A DNA stretch of 64,000 nt from Alphaproteobacteria bacterium (lineage in GTDB: Bacteria > Pseudomonadota > Alphaproteobacteria > Sphingomonadales > Emcibacteraceae), in contig NVTE01000003.1 in NCBI GenBank assembly GCA_002401455.1, positions 131,187-195,186 of the forward strand, written 5' to 3'. Made by a program: the position numbers and the translations under genes. Below the pieces are notes generated by a model, which had not been told where the DNA came from, made no database searches, and worked only from the letters and a program-made list of their open reading frames with translations. Shown here piece by piece: positions 17,794 through 26,549 of this stretch. The stretch's first letter is position 1. The number at the start of each line of letters is the position of its first letter.

Positions 17794-18309
17794 CTATGTT
17801 TTTAAAAAAATATTAATTTCGTCAGGAATATTCTGTATGTGGAACCGGCGATTTAATTTCGTATCCTCAAGCGTTTCCGGTCTGTTTAGTAAATGATCCG
17901 GCACATTTTCATAAACCCTTAAATTAGGATAACGTCCAGAAATTTCTTCTTTACTGAATGCTACGATCAGATAAAAGGTGATTTCGCCCTTATTTTCTTG
18001 CTCAACAAAAAACTCATTAAAATCTTTGCCAACTAATACGTTATGTACAATCAGCGGGATGGATTTGATTGAGTAGGTGCTACTTTTCTCTATATCCGCA
18101 ATCAAGCTGGGTTTGTTTAACCTTGCCATTTCCCGCATTTCGGTTGTAAATCGTTTGTCGGACTTTGGGGGAATAAACATCCAGTCGGGGACTTCTTTCC
18201 AGACAGGTATATTGGGGTATTTATCTGTAATTTCATTCAGGGAAGCCGCTTGGATAAAGAACCAATGACCACCCATGCCGTAATCATATCCGACAAAATA
18301 CTCGCGCAT
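17794..18309 (-). CDS. Hypothetical protein with two copies of a YP-x2-V-x5-P-x-W-like unit
   Basis: A 171-residue soluble protein. It starts MREYFVGYDYGMGG, like a family of very small uncharacterised proteins. The first unit contains ITDKYPNIPVWKEVPDWM (residues about 26-45) and the second ISGRYPNLRVYENVPDHL (about 125-143), so the gene looks like an internal duplication of a single-domain ancestor. It is noticeably more AT-rich than neighbouring rmuC. The function is unknown, with no signal peptide or catalytic motif. It is convergent with rmuC, no terminator is seen, and it lies next to a REP-like element. Confidence 0.7.
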   Translation of the reverse strand: MREYFVGYDYGMGGHWFFIQAASLNEITDKYPNIPVWKEVPDWMFIPPKSDKRFTTEMREMARLNKPSLIADIEKSSTYSIKSIPLIVHNVLVGKDFNEFFVEQENKGEITFYLIVAFSKEEISGRYPNLRVYENVPDHLLNRPETLEDTKLNRRFHIQNIPDEINIFLKT

Positions 18310-18475
18310 GGCTCTATTCTTTCCCTAGGTTTGAGATGCCGAAAATAAGACGATGAAGATAATAACAATAGCATAAAGTTCAGCGAGTGCAACCAGGTGT
18401 GAGGTGAGTGCTTTAGCCAAGAGGCGCTATCTTTTATTACAAGAAGACTCATTTTCATCGCCCGCTATATTCCCT

Positions 18476-18566
18476 GTCGTCATTCCGGCCCCCGAGCCGG
18501 AATCCATTTTTGCGGAGGGTCGTGGCGGCTGACAGATGGACCCCGGATTGTAGTCCGGGGCGATGT
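18476..18566. repeat. REP-like paired-hairpin element
   Basis: The first hairpin is ATTCCGGC/GCCGGAAT (18482-18489 with 18496-18503). The second is CCCCGGA/TCCGGGG (18541-18547 with 18554-18560). They are separated by 37 bases containing CTGACAGATGGA. The arrangement resembles dispersed intergenic repeats of alphaproteobacterial chromosomes. Only one copy is in this window. The rest of the 395-base gap (18310-18704) shows no gene. Confidence 0.65.
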
Positions 18567-18704
18567 GTAGGGGGGAGTTAGGATAAGCTGGGAAAGCGGA
18601 CAATATCTCTTTTGGCGTATCGTATAGATTGATTTTTCTGGGTCTCTGGCGTATCATTCAGGCCTTGAATTTTTGATATTACTTGCATGTGAAAGGGCTT
18701 TGCC

Positions 18705-19400
18705 ATGATATCCCAGCCGTTCAAAACCTTGATAAGTCCCTGGTTAAAATCCGTGGCGCTGGCGGTTATTGTCAGCTTCTTTATCCCCGTGGGCCAGAGT
18801 CCGCTGGGGCTCAGCCCTCTCAGCCTGGCCGAGGCCGCCGGTAAGGACGACCGTAAAAAGGGGGGTAAAAAAGATAAGAAAGCCCACAAAAAAGCCGAAA
18901 AAGCTCACAAGAAAGCCCAAAAGGCCGACAAAAAAGCTCAAAAGAACCTTATGGGAAAACCGGGTCGTCAGTTTGAATATCGCAACGGCCATAAATTATT
19001 CATCGTCGCCCCGCGTCGGCGTCATTTTAAGCATATCGTCGTCGCCCGGCCCCACGGCCATGTCTATTGGGGTTATGGTCATCATTATTCCGACAATGAC
19101 GCCTGGAAATGGCTGGCCTTCACCGCCATCACCCTGACAATACTCGATAATATCAATGAGCAGGCCCAGCGCGAGCATGAAGCCGCCCAGGTGCGGGCGA
19201 CCGAGGCCCGGGTCGGCGAGCGGATTGTCTGGAACACCGGTGAGGCCGAGGGCTATGTGGTCACCACCCGCGAAGGCCGGAATGCCGAGGGCAAAACCTG
19301 CCGCGAATTTCAGCAGTCCGTGACCATCAGTGGTAAGACTGAGCAGGCTTACGGTACCGCCTGCCTGCAGCCCGATGGCGCCTGGAAGATTTCGCCCTAA
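18705..19400 (+). CDS. Exported protein with lysine-rich repeats and surface-antigen-like C-terminus
   Basis: A 231-residue protein with a signal peptide (about residues 1-45, ending AEAA). Residues 48-82 are a strongly basic repeat of AHKKA/ADKKA units. A central hydrophobic stretch sits near WKWLAFTAITLTIL. The C-terminal domain has CREFQQSVTISGKTEQAYGT and a second cysteine before QPDGAWKI, as in the RT0821/17-kDa surface antigen family. The start ATG at 18705 has AAAGGG 7 bases upstream. An envelope role is inferred, and the lysine repeat could bind nucleic acid or anionic polymers. Confidence 0.7.
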   Translation: MISQPFKTLISPWLKSVALAVIVSFFIPVGQSPLGLSPLSLAEAAGKDDRKKGGKKDKKAHKKAEKAHKKAQKADKKAQKNLMGKPGRQFEYRNGHKLFIVAPRRRHFKHIVVARPHGHVYWGYGHHYSDNDAWKWLAFTAITLTILDNINEQAQREHEAAQVRATEARVGERIVWNTGEAEGYVVTTREGRNAEGKTCREFQQSVTISGKTEQAYGTACLQPDGAWKISP

Positions 19401-19429
19401 AAAAAGCCTGGCCACTTTCACACGGCCAG
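19399..19429 (-). terminator. Terminator of the chemoreceptor operon
   Basis: CTGGCC (19408-19413) pairs with GGCCAG (19424-19429). On the minus strand the stem is followed by GCTTTTTTTAG. It overlaps the end of the convergent + strand gene. Confidence 0.7.
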
Positions 19430-19477
19430 ACTTTCTATAAAAACTTTCTGAAAAGACTTTCTTGTTTTAGGAAGCCC

Positions 19478-20797
19478 CTAGGCGTTCTGGGCGATGAACT
19501 CATTGAGGTCATTCTGCAATGACGTGCTTTTCTCGGTCATGGCGTTAACGGTGTTGAGCATGTCGACGGCGGCATTGCCGGTCTTGTCAGCGCCGCCATT
19601 AACTTCCTCAATTCGCTGGCTGGCCTCTTCGGTGCTTGAGGCTGCCATCTGGGCGCTGCGGCTAATTTCAGTGGTCGCCGCGGACTGTTCACTCATGGCA
19701 TCATTAATACCCTGGGAAATATCCTGAACCTTATCAATCTTTTCGCCAATATGGCTGACGGTTCCGATGGCGACCTTGGTGACAGATTGAATTTTCTGAA
19801 GCTGGCTGTTGATCTGGTCGGTGGCTTCGGCAGTTTTCTGAGCCAGGCTTTTGACCTCACTGGCGACCACGGCAAAGCCTTTGCCAGCATCGCCGGCGCG
19901 GGCGGCTTCGATGGTGGCGTTGAGGGCCAACAGGTTGGTCTGACCGGAGATTTCCGTGATTATATTGAGGATGGTGGTGATCCGGTCGACCTCTGTGGAA
20001 AGTTCGGTCATGGCTTTATTGGTTTTGCCCACATCGGCCACGGTTTCGGTGATCAGGGACGAAGACCGTTCGACCTGGCCGGTAATCTCATGGATCGAGC
20101 CGCTTAATTCCTCGGCGGCACTGGCCACGGTTTGCACGCTTGATCGGGTTTCATTGGCGGAGGAGACCGCATGGTCACAAAACTGTTTGGTATGGCTGGC
20201 GGTATCGGACACGGAATTGGCCATGGGGGCCAGGTCATTGGAGGATGTGATCATGTCTTCCACATTGGCGACAAATTTAGTAGTAATGTCCTTGACGATC
20301 CGGTCTTTTTTCTGAATCTGGCTGACGACGGCGTTGATGGCCTTGCTGTGGCGCAGAAATTCCCCGCCCATACCTTCGGGCATGATCCGGCGGTAATATT
20401 CGCCGTCCCGGACCGCGCGCATGGTTTCGCCGGCTTCGGACATAAAACATTGCACCACATCAAGGAAATTATTGACCTTGCTGGCGAGATGGCCGAGTTC
20501 CGTGTCCCGGCGTTCATCCAGAACCCGGGCCTCAAGATCGCCCTTGACCACTCGGTCAATCACCTGGACCAATGTAGTAATGTCCCGGTTGTCTGTTGTA
20601 TCTGGAGCGCTGCTGGTCTTGGTGCTGATCATGGTGATGGCCTCAGCCAGCTTTCGCAGCTCGGGGTTGCCGGAAAAATTATGTAATGCTTCAGAATTGG
20701 TGCCGGAGGCTATTTCTGTACATTTGGCGACGAGACTCGAAATGTCACCCGCCGTAATATCGTTGCCGCGTACGGCTTTTCTTAAAAAAATACCCAT
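19478..20797 (-). CDS. Soluble methyl-accepting chemotaxis protein
   Basis: Cytoplasmic chemoreceptor that signals through CheA/CheW. The 439-residue protein has no transmembrane segment. A HAMP-like helical region (about residues 75-165) precedes the long signalling coiled coil. The hairpin tip, including [20 protein letters not shown], is intact. The ATG at 20797 is preferred because AAAGG lies 7 bases upstream; an in-frame ATG at 20833 lacks one. It follows an Aer-like PAS protein, which could supply the sensory input as a separate subunit. Confidence 0.88.
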   Translation of the reverse strand: MGIFLRKAVRGNDITAGDISSLVAKCTEIASGTNSEALHNFSGNPELRKLAEAITMISTKTSSAPDTTDNRDITTLVQVIDRVVKGDLEARVLDERRDTELGHLASKVNNFLDVVQCFMSEAGETMRAVRDGEYYRRIMPEGMGGEFLRHSKAINAVVSQIQKKDRIVKDITTKFVANVEDMITSSNDLAPMANSVSDTASHTKQFCDHAVSSANETRSSVQTVASAAEELSGSIHEITGQVERSSSLITETVADVGKTNKAMTELSTEVDRITTILNIITEISGQTNLLALNATIEAARAGDAGKGFAVVASEVKSLAQKTAEATDQINSQLQKIQSVTKVAIGTVSHIGEKIDKVQDISQGINDAMSEQSAATTEISRSAQMAASSTEEASQRIEEVNGGADKTGNAAVDMLNTVNAMTEKSTSLQNDLNEFIAQNA

Positions 20798-20854
20798 TTT
20801 TTTGCCTTTATTGCTGCATTTTTTCTGCAGCATTGATTGATTTTTTTGAGGGGC

Positions 20855-21391
20855 TTATGCCGCAACATTCAGAGAAGAAATATATTCACCGTAGGAGACT
20901 TTTTCCTGGGCCAATAACTGGATGAAGCTATCCAGGGCCACCTGGGTGCCCTCTTTCAGGTTTGGATGCCTTTTCTCGATGGCGGACAGTTCCTGATAAT
21001 AGGCCTGCATCTTCTGAACAGCATCTCTGTTGGGTGACCGGCGGCTTGAATGATAACCCACATGGTTGCCTCTCAGGTCATAGGTCGGCACAACATGGGC
21101 CAAGACCCAATAATGATCCCCGCTTTTGTGCATATTGAGGACATAAGCAAAGATTTCATTTTGTTGCTGTAAAGTGTCCCAGAAGAGTTTGAATATGCAA
21201 TGGGGCATATGGGGGTGCCGGATGAGGTTATGGGGCTGGCCCAAAATCTCATCCCGGGAATAACCGCTCATAGTTTCGAACAGGATATTAGTATAGGTGA
21301 TTTTGCCCTTAAGGTCGGTCTTGCTGACGATAAATTCGTCCTCGGGAAAGAAGAGTTCTGTCCCGGTGGGGGTAATATTTTTTTTGATCAT
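20855..21391 (-). CDS. Aer-like PAS domain protein (no membrane segment)
   Basis: A 178-residue PAS sensor. Residues 20-120 match the redox/oxygen-sensing PAS domain of the Aer aerotaxis receptor: SGYSRDEILGQPHNLIRHPHMP, then the YWVLAHVVP segment. The C-terminal 55 residues are helical. The membrane anchor and signalling domain of Aer are absent, and the next gene encodes a soluble chemoreceptor, so the pair may work as a split aerotaxis system. The ATG at 21391 has AGGG 7 bases upstream. A CtrA-type box lies 100 bases upstream. Confidence 0.8.
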   Translation of the reverse strand: MIKKNITPTGTELFFPEDEFIVSKTDLKGKITYTNILFETMSGYSRDEILGQPHNLIRHPHMPHCIFKLFWDTLQQQNEIFAYVLNMHKSGDHYWVLAHVVPTYDLRGNHVGYHSSRRSPNRDAVQKMQAYYQELSAIEKRHPNLKEGTQVALDSFIQLLAQEKVSYGEYISSLNVAA

Positions 21392-21490
21392 GGTACTGCC
21401 CTGTAATTTTATATTTTTATTAAGCCTAATTTTTTCTCATACCGGTTGGGGGTATTTCATTAGTGCTGCCGGGATTATCCGGAATTAACC

Positions 21491-21505
21491 TTAATAGGCA
21501 ATTAA
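21491..21505. promoter_or_regulatory. CtrA-type box upstream of the chemoreceptor operon
   Basis: TTAATAGGCAATTAA is a perfect TTAA-N7-TTAA, the consensus for the alphaproteobacterial cell-cycle and motility regulator CtrA. It lies 100 bases upstream of the Aer-like gene start in an intergenic region. Binding is inferred. Confidence 0.5.
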
Positions 21506-21598
21506 CACCTAAGGGTGTAATTGGCCTAGGCTTGATTACTACTTTAGGGGTAGTTGGCCTATTGACTGGGGAAGATGTCAGCCGCCTTAATAAGGGGC

Positions 21599-21967
21599 TC
21601 AGGTCAGTTTATTGATGTTGTTTTCCCAGTTCTGACCATCGAACTCCTCTGTGGTCAGGCTGGTTATGGTGCGGGGGTCCAGGCAGTTGACATTGACGCT
21701 ATAACCGTCCGGGTGGGAGCGGGGCACATAAAAGGATTTCACGCCACAGGTCTTGCAAAACAGATGGCGGGCGGTGTGGGTGTTGAAGCTGTAAAGGGTT
21801 AGGTTGTCTTCCCCCTGAAGCAGGGTGAAGTCGTCAGCTGTAACGATCAGGTGGAGAAAGCCGGTGCTGCTACAGACAGAACAATTGCAGCGGATAGCGG
21901 TGATGTCGGCTGGGGATTGGACGGTGAATTTCACCGCGCCGCAATGACAGGAGCCTTTGTGTAACAT
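21599..21967 (-). CDS. GFA/CENP-V family zinc protein
   Basis: A 122-residue protein of the glutathione-dependent formaldehyde-activating enzyme (GFA) fold. Paired zinc cysteines are visible in GSCHCGAVKF (residues 6-11), RCNCSVC (about 26-32) and FCKTCGVKSF (about 70-79). The family binds glutathione adducts or other small molecules, but most members are uncharacterised, so a specific reaction should not be assumed. It lies 18 bases downstream of recR on the same strand and may be the last gene of the dnaX block. Confidence 0.8.
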   Translation of the reverse strand: MLHKGSCHCGAVKFTVQSPADITAIRCNCSVCSSTGFLHLIVTADDFTLLQGEDNLTLYSFNTHTARHLFCKTCGVKSFYVPRSHPDGYSVNVNCLDPRTITSLTTEEFDGQNWENNINKLT

Positions 21968-21985
21968 CTGTTTCTCCGTTCCGCT

Positions 21986-22594
21986 CTAGAAGGGCCGCCG
22001 TGATTTCAGGGCCGCGGTCAGGGTGCCATCATCAAGATAATCCAGCTCGCCACCGACCGGAACTCCATGGGCCAGTCGGCTGACGATCACGTCACAGCCT
22101 TTCAGCCGGTCGGCGATATAATGGGCCGTGGTCTGGCCATCGACGGTGGCATTGGTGGCAATGATAACTTCCGTGACCCTGTCCTCTGTGGCCCGTTCCA
22201 AAAGCGAGGAAATATTCAGGTCGTCAGGTCCGACCCCATCCAAGGCTGACAGGGTGCCACCGATCACATGATACAGCCCGCGGTAAGTTCCGGCCCGCTC
22301 TAGCGCCCACAGGTCGGCCACATCCTCGACCACGCACAGGCTGGTGACATCCCGGCGGGCATTGTCACAGATATGACAGGGGTCGCTGGTATCCAGGTTG
22401 CCGCAGGTGGTGCAGGGGTTAACATGCTCTGCGACCTCGGCCAAGGCGTTGGACAGGGGGCGCATGAGGGTATCCTTGCGCTTGATTAACTGCAGGGCCG
22501 CACGTCGGGCCGAGCGGGGGCCAAGGCCCGGCAGCTTGGACAGCAGTTGGATCAGGTGATCAAGTTCAGAACCATAGGAGGCCTTGCGATACAA
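21986..22594 (-). CDS. recR: Recombination protein RecR
   Basis: Part of the RecFOR pathway that loads RecA on gapped DNA. The 202-residue protein has an N-terminal helix-hairpin-helix ([17 protein letters not shown]), a four-cysteine zinc finger (CTTCG and CHIC), and a Toprim domain with CVVEDVADL and later GGTLSALDG. The start is a TTG at 22594; no closer ATG or GTG fits the family N-terminus, so the exact start is uncertain. It sits in the conserved dnaX-ybaB-recR order. Confidence 0.95.
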   Translation of the reverse strand: MYRKASYGSELDHLIQLLSKLPGLGPRSARRAALQLIKRKDTLMRPLSNALAEVAEHVNPCTTCGNLDTSDPCHICDNARRDVTSLCVVEDVADLWALERAGTYRGLYHVIGGTLSALDGVGPDDLNISSLLERATEDRVTEVIIATNATVDGQTTAHYIADRLKGCDVIVSRLAHGVPVGGELDYLDDGTLTAALKSRRPF

Positions 22595-22612
22595 AAGGGG
22601 GGACCTTTGCTG

Positions 22613-22936
22613 TTAGAAGGGCAGATTAAATCCTTCCGGTAATTGCAGGCCACCGGTGATTTTTGCCATTTCGCTTTGTGAATATTCCTCGACCTTGCCT
22701 TTGGCGTCATTGAAGGCCGCCACGATCAGATCTTCGACCATTTCCGCATCATCGCTGGTGAAGATGCTCGGGTCAATTTTCAGTTTTTTCATGTTACCCT
22801 TGCCGTTCAGGGTCACCGTTACCAGCCCGCCGCCGGACGTGCCAGTACATTCGGCTTTTTCCAGAACCGCCTGCATATCGGCCATCTTGCCCTGCATTTC
22901 CTGGGCCTGTTTCATCATTTTACCAAGGTTTTTCAT
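22613..22936 (-). CDS. ybaB: YbaB/EbfC family nucleoid-associated protein
   Basis: Small dimeric DNA-binding protein of 107 residues. It begins MKNLGKMMKQAQEMQGKM, the helical N-terminus of the family, and has the TSGGGLVTVTLNGKG core strand region. It lies between dnaX and recR, as in most bacteria, 39 bases from dnaX. Confidence 0.94.
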   Translation of the reverse strand: MKNLGKMMKQAQEMQGKMADMQAVLEKAECTGTSGGGLVTVTLNGKGNMKKLKIDPSIFTSDDAEMVEDLIVAAFNDAKGKVEEYSQSEMAKITGGLQLPEGFNLPF

Positions 22937-22975
22937 ATCTACTCCAAAGGGTCTTATAGCCGGGACTGTCCCGGA

Positions 22976-24781
22976 TCACTCAAGACCAAATTCATCTTCC
23001 CCGATCAGGAAATTTTCAGCTATATATCCCGCTGAGCCATCGTCGAGCAAGGCAAAATCTTCGACTTTTTTCCGGATGTCGGAAATTTTCGCCCCGGGGA
23101 ACTGGTCGAGAACCGCCTTGATCAAGGGATTAGCCATCAGCCGGGCGCGCAATTGGCGCTGGTTTTCCAGGTCCTGTTCATACAGCGTTTCGTCGCCCTT
23201 ATCCATGGTCAGGGAGATGATCCAGCTTTTGCCGGTCCATCGTTTCAGCAGGTCGATCATCCTGCCGGTCAGGTTGTTGGGGGCCTGTTCCTTGAGCCGG
23301 ATGTCGAGCCTGCCCTCGGCAAAACTTTTCAGATGGGCATTGTCATTGAGCTGAAAGACGATGGAGGCTTCATTGTGATGGGCGAACAGGGCCACCAGCT
23401 CTTCGAAGCTGGTTGGGGAGGGTTCAAAGCCATTGTCTTCTGTGGGCAGAACGTCCTGGGCCAATATTCTGGCCTGACCCTGGCTATGGATCACCTGAAA
23501 GGCCGTCGGAGCGTTGCCAGAGTTGCCTGAGGTTGGCGCCTGGGTCCGGGTCGAGCCCTGACCACTCCCGCCACCAGCAACGGCGCCACCAGACCCATTT
23601 TGGGGCGAGGCTTTCAATTGCTTGATCATATCACCTGGGGTCGGCAGTTTGGCAGCATAGGTCATGCGCACCAGAACCATTTCGGCCGCCGCCATGGGCG
23701 AGGGGGCGATTTTTACTTCGGTCAGGCCCTTGAGCAGCATCTGCCAGGCCCGGGTCAGGACCGGCATGCTGAGCCCGGTGGCCATTTCAAGGCCTTCCGA
23801 GCGCTCGGCTTCAGAGGTGACAACATCTTCGCCGGCATCGGGCACCACTTTCAGCCGGGTCAGCCAATGGGTCAGTTCCAGCATATCGCTGAGGATCACT
23901 TCCGGATCGGCTCCATGGTCATATTGGTGGCGTAACTGGGTCAGGGCGACGGCGGTTTCGCCCTTCATAATTGCTTTATACAGGTCGAGGACCTGAGTGC
24001 GATCGGCCAGGCCCAGCATGTCGCGGACCTGTTGTTCGGTGACATCCCCGGCCCCGTGAGCAAATGCCTGGTCCAGAAGGCTCAAGCCATCCCGGACCGA
24101 TCCTTCGGAGGCGCGGGAGATCATGGCCAGGGCCTTGTCCTCGATCTGGCAGTTTTCCAGTTTGGCGATTTTGCCGAAATGGCCGGTCAGTTGTTCGATG
24201 GATATGCGCCGCAGATCAAAACGCTGACAGCGGCTGAGCACCGTGACCGGAACTTTACGGATTTCGGTGGTGGCAAAGATAAACTTCACATGTTCCGGCG
24301 GTTCTTCCAGGGTCTTCAGTAGCGCATTAAAGGCATTGCGCGACAGCATGTGAACTTCGTCAATGATATAGATCTTGAAGCGGGCAGAAATGGACGAATA
24401 ACGGACGCCGTCGATAATTTCGCGGATATCATCGACGCCGGTGCGGCTGGCCGCATCCATTTCCATCACATCCACATGACGGGATTCGGCGATGGAAATA
24501 CAGTTCTCACACGTGCCGCAGGGCGATATGGTCGGGCCGCCTTTACCATCGGTTCCGATGCAGTTCAGGGCCTTGGCAATGATCCGGGCGGTGGTGGTCT
24601 TGCCGACCCCGCGCACGCCGGTCAGGATGAAGGCATGGGCCAGGCGGCCGGTTTCGATGGCGTTGGACAGGGTGCGGACCATAGCATCCTGACCAATGAG
24701 TTCATCAAAATTGACCGGCCGGTATTTACGCGCTAGAACACGGTAGTTCTCATCGGGTTTGCTGGAGGGAGAATCTGACAT
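22976..24781 (-). CDS. dnaX: DNA polymerase III tau/gamma subunit
   Basis: Clamp-loader ATPase of the replicative polymerase. The 601-residue protein has Walker A GVRGVGKTT (55-63), zinc ligands C74, C88, C91 and C94, and Walker B with DEVHM at 141-145. A C-terminal tau-type domain follows a G/S-rich linker near residues 395-425. I did not find a clear slippery sequence for a programmed frameshift to the short gamma form. It is the first gene of the dnaX-ybaB-recR operon, with the SRP RNA gene directly upstream on the same strand. Confidence 0.95.
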   Translation of the reverse strand: MSDSPSSKPDENYRVLARKYRPVNFDELIGQDAMVRTLSNAIETGRLAHAFILTGVRGVGKTTTARIIAKALNCIGTDGKGGPTISPCGTCENCISIAESRHVDVMEMDAASRTGVDDIREIIDGVRYSSISARFKIYIIDEVHMLSRNAFNALLKTLEEPPEHVKFIFATTEIRKVPVTVLSRCQRFDLRRISIEQLTGHFGKIAKLENCQIEDKALAMISRASEGSVRDGLSLLDQAFAHGAGDVTEQQVRDMLGLADRTQVLDLYKAIMKGETAVALTQLRHQYDHGADPEVILSDMLELTHWLTRLKVVPDAGEDVVTSEAERSEGLEMATGLSMPVLTRAWQMLLKGLTEVKIAPSPMAAAEMVLVRMTYAAKLPTPGDMIKQLKASPQNGSGGAVAGGGSGQGSTRTQAPTSGNSGNAPTAFQVIHSQGQARILAQDVLPTEDNGFEPSPTSFEELVALFAHHNEASIVFQLNDNAHLKSFAEGRLDIRLKEQAPNNLTGRMIDLLKRWTGKSWIISLTMDKGDETLYEQDLENQRQLRARLMANPLIKAVLDQFPGAKISDIRKKVEDFALLDDGSAGYIAENFLIGEDEFGLE

Positions 24782-24915
24782 ACGGTTCTTGAATCCACAG
24801 GGTGAAAGTTGTTTTTTCCAGTATAGAACGGCGATAAAAATATTGCCAGTCGGGAGTTGGATTTTTTGTGTAAGTCAGGAGGGGGCTGCTTTTAGGCAGA
24901 GGAGGAAAGTAAAGT

Positions 24916-25003
24916 GAGAGATTGAACGACCCGAAATACCCCGTTGCGGCTGCTCCCTTCCGGGCCTGACCGAATTGGCGGGTCAAACGTCCGCCAATCT
25001 CTC
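24916..25003 (-). ncRNA. ffs: Signal recognition particle RNA, small bacterial (4.5S) type
   Basis: The minus strand carries GGTCAGGCCCGGAAGGGAGC, the nearly invariant apical loop region bound by Ffh. Perfectly complementary ends GAGAGATTG and CAATCTCTC close the hairpin at 24995-25003 and 24916-24924. T-rich sequence follows. The exact mature ends are estimated from the closing stem. It is placed just upstream of dnaX, as in many alphaproteobacteria. Confidence 0.93.
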
Positions 25004-25140
25004 GGCCGCATATATGGTCTTTTTTTTAGCTAAGATCAAGCCTGTTATTTGGTGGAATGAAAAAAAAGAGCTGGCGGAGTGGAAATCAGTGGGCACCTGT
25101 GGCAGTGTTGGGACGCATATTATAATGAAAATGAGCGCTT

Positions 25141-26070
25141 ATGACCACAGATGATTGTTTCTTTGCCGCCTTTCCCCTTGACCCCGCAGACCATCTGAGG
25201 GGCGATGATGCCTGGCTCTATGACCATATCATCCATCCGGACAGCCGGTTTTTACTCTATGCCCAGGGCCGCCCGCTGATGGATATATCTGACGGCCTGC
25301 AGCCAGCCTTCAAGTCAGTTGAGGATATGACAACCCTCACCGGTGGCGACTGGGCCCATACCGACTGGGTCTTCCTTGGCCTGTCCGGCGATGTGGCGAC
25401 ATTTGCCGTTGCCCTGAAGGATAAAATTGATCTGGCGGCTCAGGAAAAGTTTATTGATCTGCGCTCCGTCGCCCTGCAGGTAAGTAAAGGGGGCTTCAGT
25501 GATATGCCGTCTCTGCTTGGCCGGGGCAAGATGCTGCTGGAATGGAATGGCCGGCGGCATTTCTGTTCCTGCTGTGGTCATAAAACCCGTGCAAACCGCG
25601 GGGGATATGTGCGGAAGTGTGTCAATGAGGCGTGCGGTGCTGAACATTTTCCGCGCACGGACCCGGTGGTGATCATGATGGTGACGGCGGGGGATAAATG
25701 TTTGCTCGGGCGTGGCAAAGGCTGGCCAGAGGGTAATTTTTCGACCCTGGCCGGTTTTATGGAGCCGGGGGAAACTATTGAGGAGGCTACAAGGCGGGAA
25801 GTATTTGAGGAGGCCGGTATCAAGGTCGGCAAGGTTACCTATCTCAAGAGTCAGCCCTGGCCGTTCCCCTCGTCGCTGATGATCGGGGTCCAGGCCGAGG
25901 CGCTGACTACGGAAATTACTCTCGATACGGATGAGCTGGTTGAGGCCATGTGGATGGAGAAAGCGGAACTTCGGGTTCTCTTTGCCGGGGGAGGAGATCC
26001 ATCCTTCAGAATTCCCCCAAAAATAGCCATTGCCCGTCATTTACTGGAAGAATGGTTGCAACATGGTTAA
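25141..26070 (+). CDS. nudC: NAD(+) diphosphatase / NAD-cap hydrolase
   Basis: Nudix hydrolase that cleaves NADH and removes NAD caps from RNA. The 309-residue protein has a zinc ribbon (C142, C145, C160, C165), a full Nudix box at about 205-227 containing EPGETIEEATRREVFEEAG, and the NudC signature SQPWPFPSSLM. The ATG at 25141 has a weak ribosome binding site. An overlapping upstream ATG frame stops within a few codons. The downstream thioesterase is 62 bases away. Confidence 0.95.
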   Translation: MTTDDCFFAAFPLDPADHLRGDDAWLYDHIIHPDSRFLLYAQGRPLMDISDGLQPAFKSVEDMTTLTGGDWAHTDWVFLGLSGDVATFAVALKDKIDLAAQEKFIDLRSVALQVSKGGFSDMPSLLGRGKMLLEWNGRRHFCSCCGHKTRANRGGYVRKCVNEACGAEHFPRTDPVVIMMVTAGDKCLLGRGKGWPEGNFSTLAGFMEPGETIEEATRREVFEEAGIKVGKVTYLKSQPWPFPSSLMIGVQAEALTTEITLDTDELVEAMWMEKAELRVLFAGGGDPSFRIPPKIAIARHLLEEWLQHG

Positions 26071-26132
26071 CGTCGTTATACTAATGTAGGAAATTCCGTC
26101 TGTGATTGAGTAAAAAATAAAGAGGAAGTACT

Positions 26133-26549
26133 ATGGAAAAATCGCGTCAAACTTATCAGGGAACAATTTTCCCCTGGCATTGTGATCATATGGACCACAT
26201 GAATGTGATGCATTATGTGGGCAAGTTTGATGAGGCAACCTGGCACTTTTTTTCCTCCGTTGGCCTGCAGGGCCAAAAGATGCGCGATGCTAAAAAAGGT
26301 ATTGTCGCGGTAGAGCAGAATATTCAATATAAAGGCGAATTAATCGCGGGGGACCTGATCACTGTCCATAGTCAACTGGTAGAATTCACCGATAAATCCA
26401 TCAAATTCCGCCATGAAATGCGCAATAGCGAAACCGGTAATGTGGCGGCGATTACGACCTTGACCGGCCTGTATTTTGATAAAGTGAAACGCAAAGCCAT
26501 TAGCCTGCCCGACGAGGTCAAGGCCAGGCTCCAGGACATGATGGCTTAG
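26133..26549 (+). CDS. Hotdog-fold acyl-CoA thioesterase (4HBT type)
   Basis: A 138-residue single hotdog domain. The active-site segment HCDHMDHMNVMHYVGKFDEA (residues 16-35) includes the aspartate used by 4-hydroxybenzoyl-CoA thioesterase-like enzymes. The ATG has AGGA 6 bases upstream. Its end overlaps the convergent mocR gene by 4 bases. The acyl-CoA substrate cannot be read from sequence. Confidence 0.8.
   Translation: MEKSRQTYQGTIFPWHCDHMDHMNVMHYVGKFDEATWHFFSSVGLQGQKMRDAKKGIVAVEQNIQYKGELIAGDLITVHSQLVEFTDKSIKFRHEMRNSETGNVAAITTLTGLYFDKVKRKAISLPDEVKARLQDMMA

Noticed and set aside
18237-18458. Minus-strand 73-codon frame near the REP-like element
   Set aside because: Overlaps the start of the duplicated-domain gene, has no ribosome binding site and low-complexity sequence.
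18476-18566. REP-like region as part of an insertion sequence
   Set aside because: No transposase frame or flanking duplication is visible.
22976-24781. Programmed frameshift in dnaX
   Set aside because: No A-rich slippery heptamer with a downstream hairpin was found by eye in the linker region.
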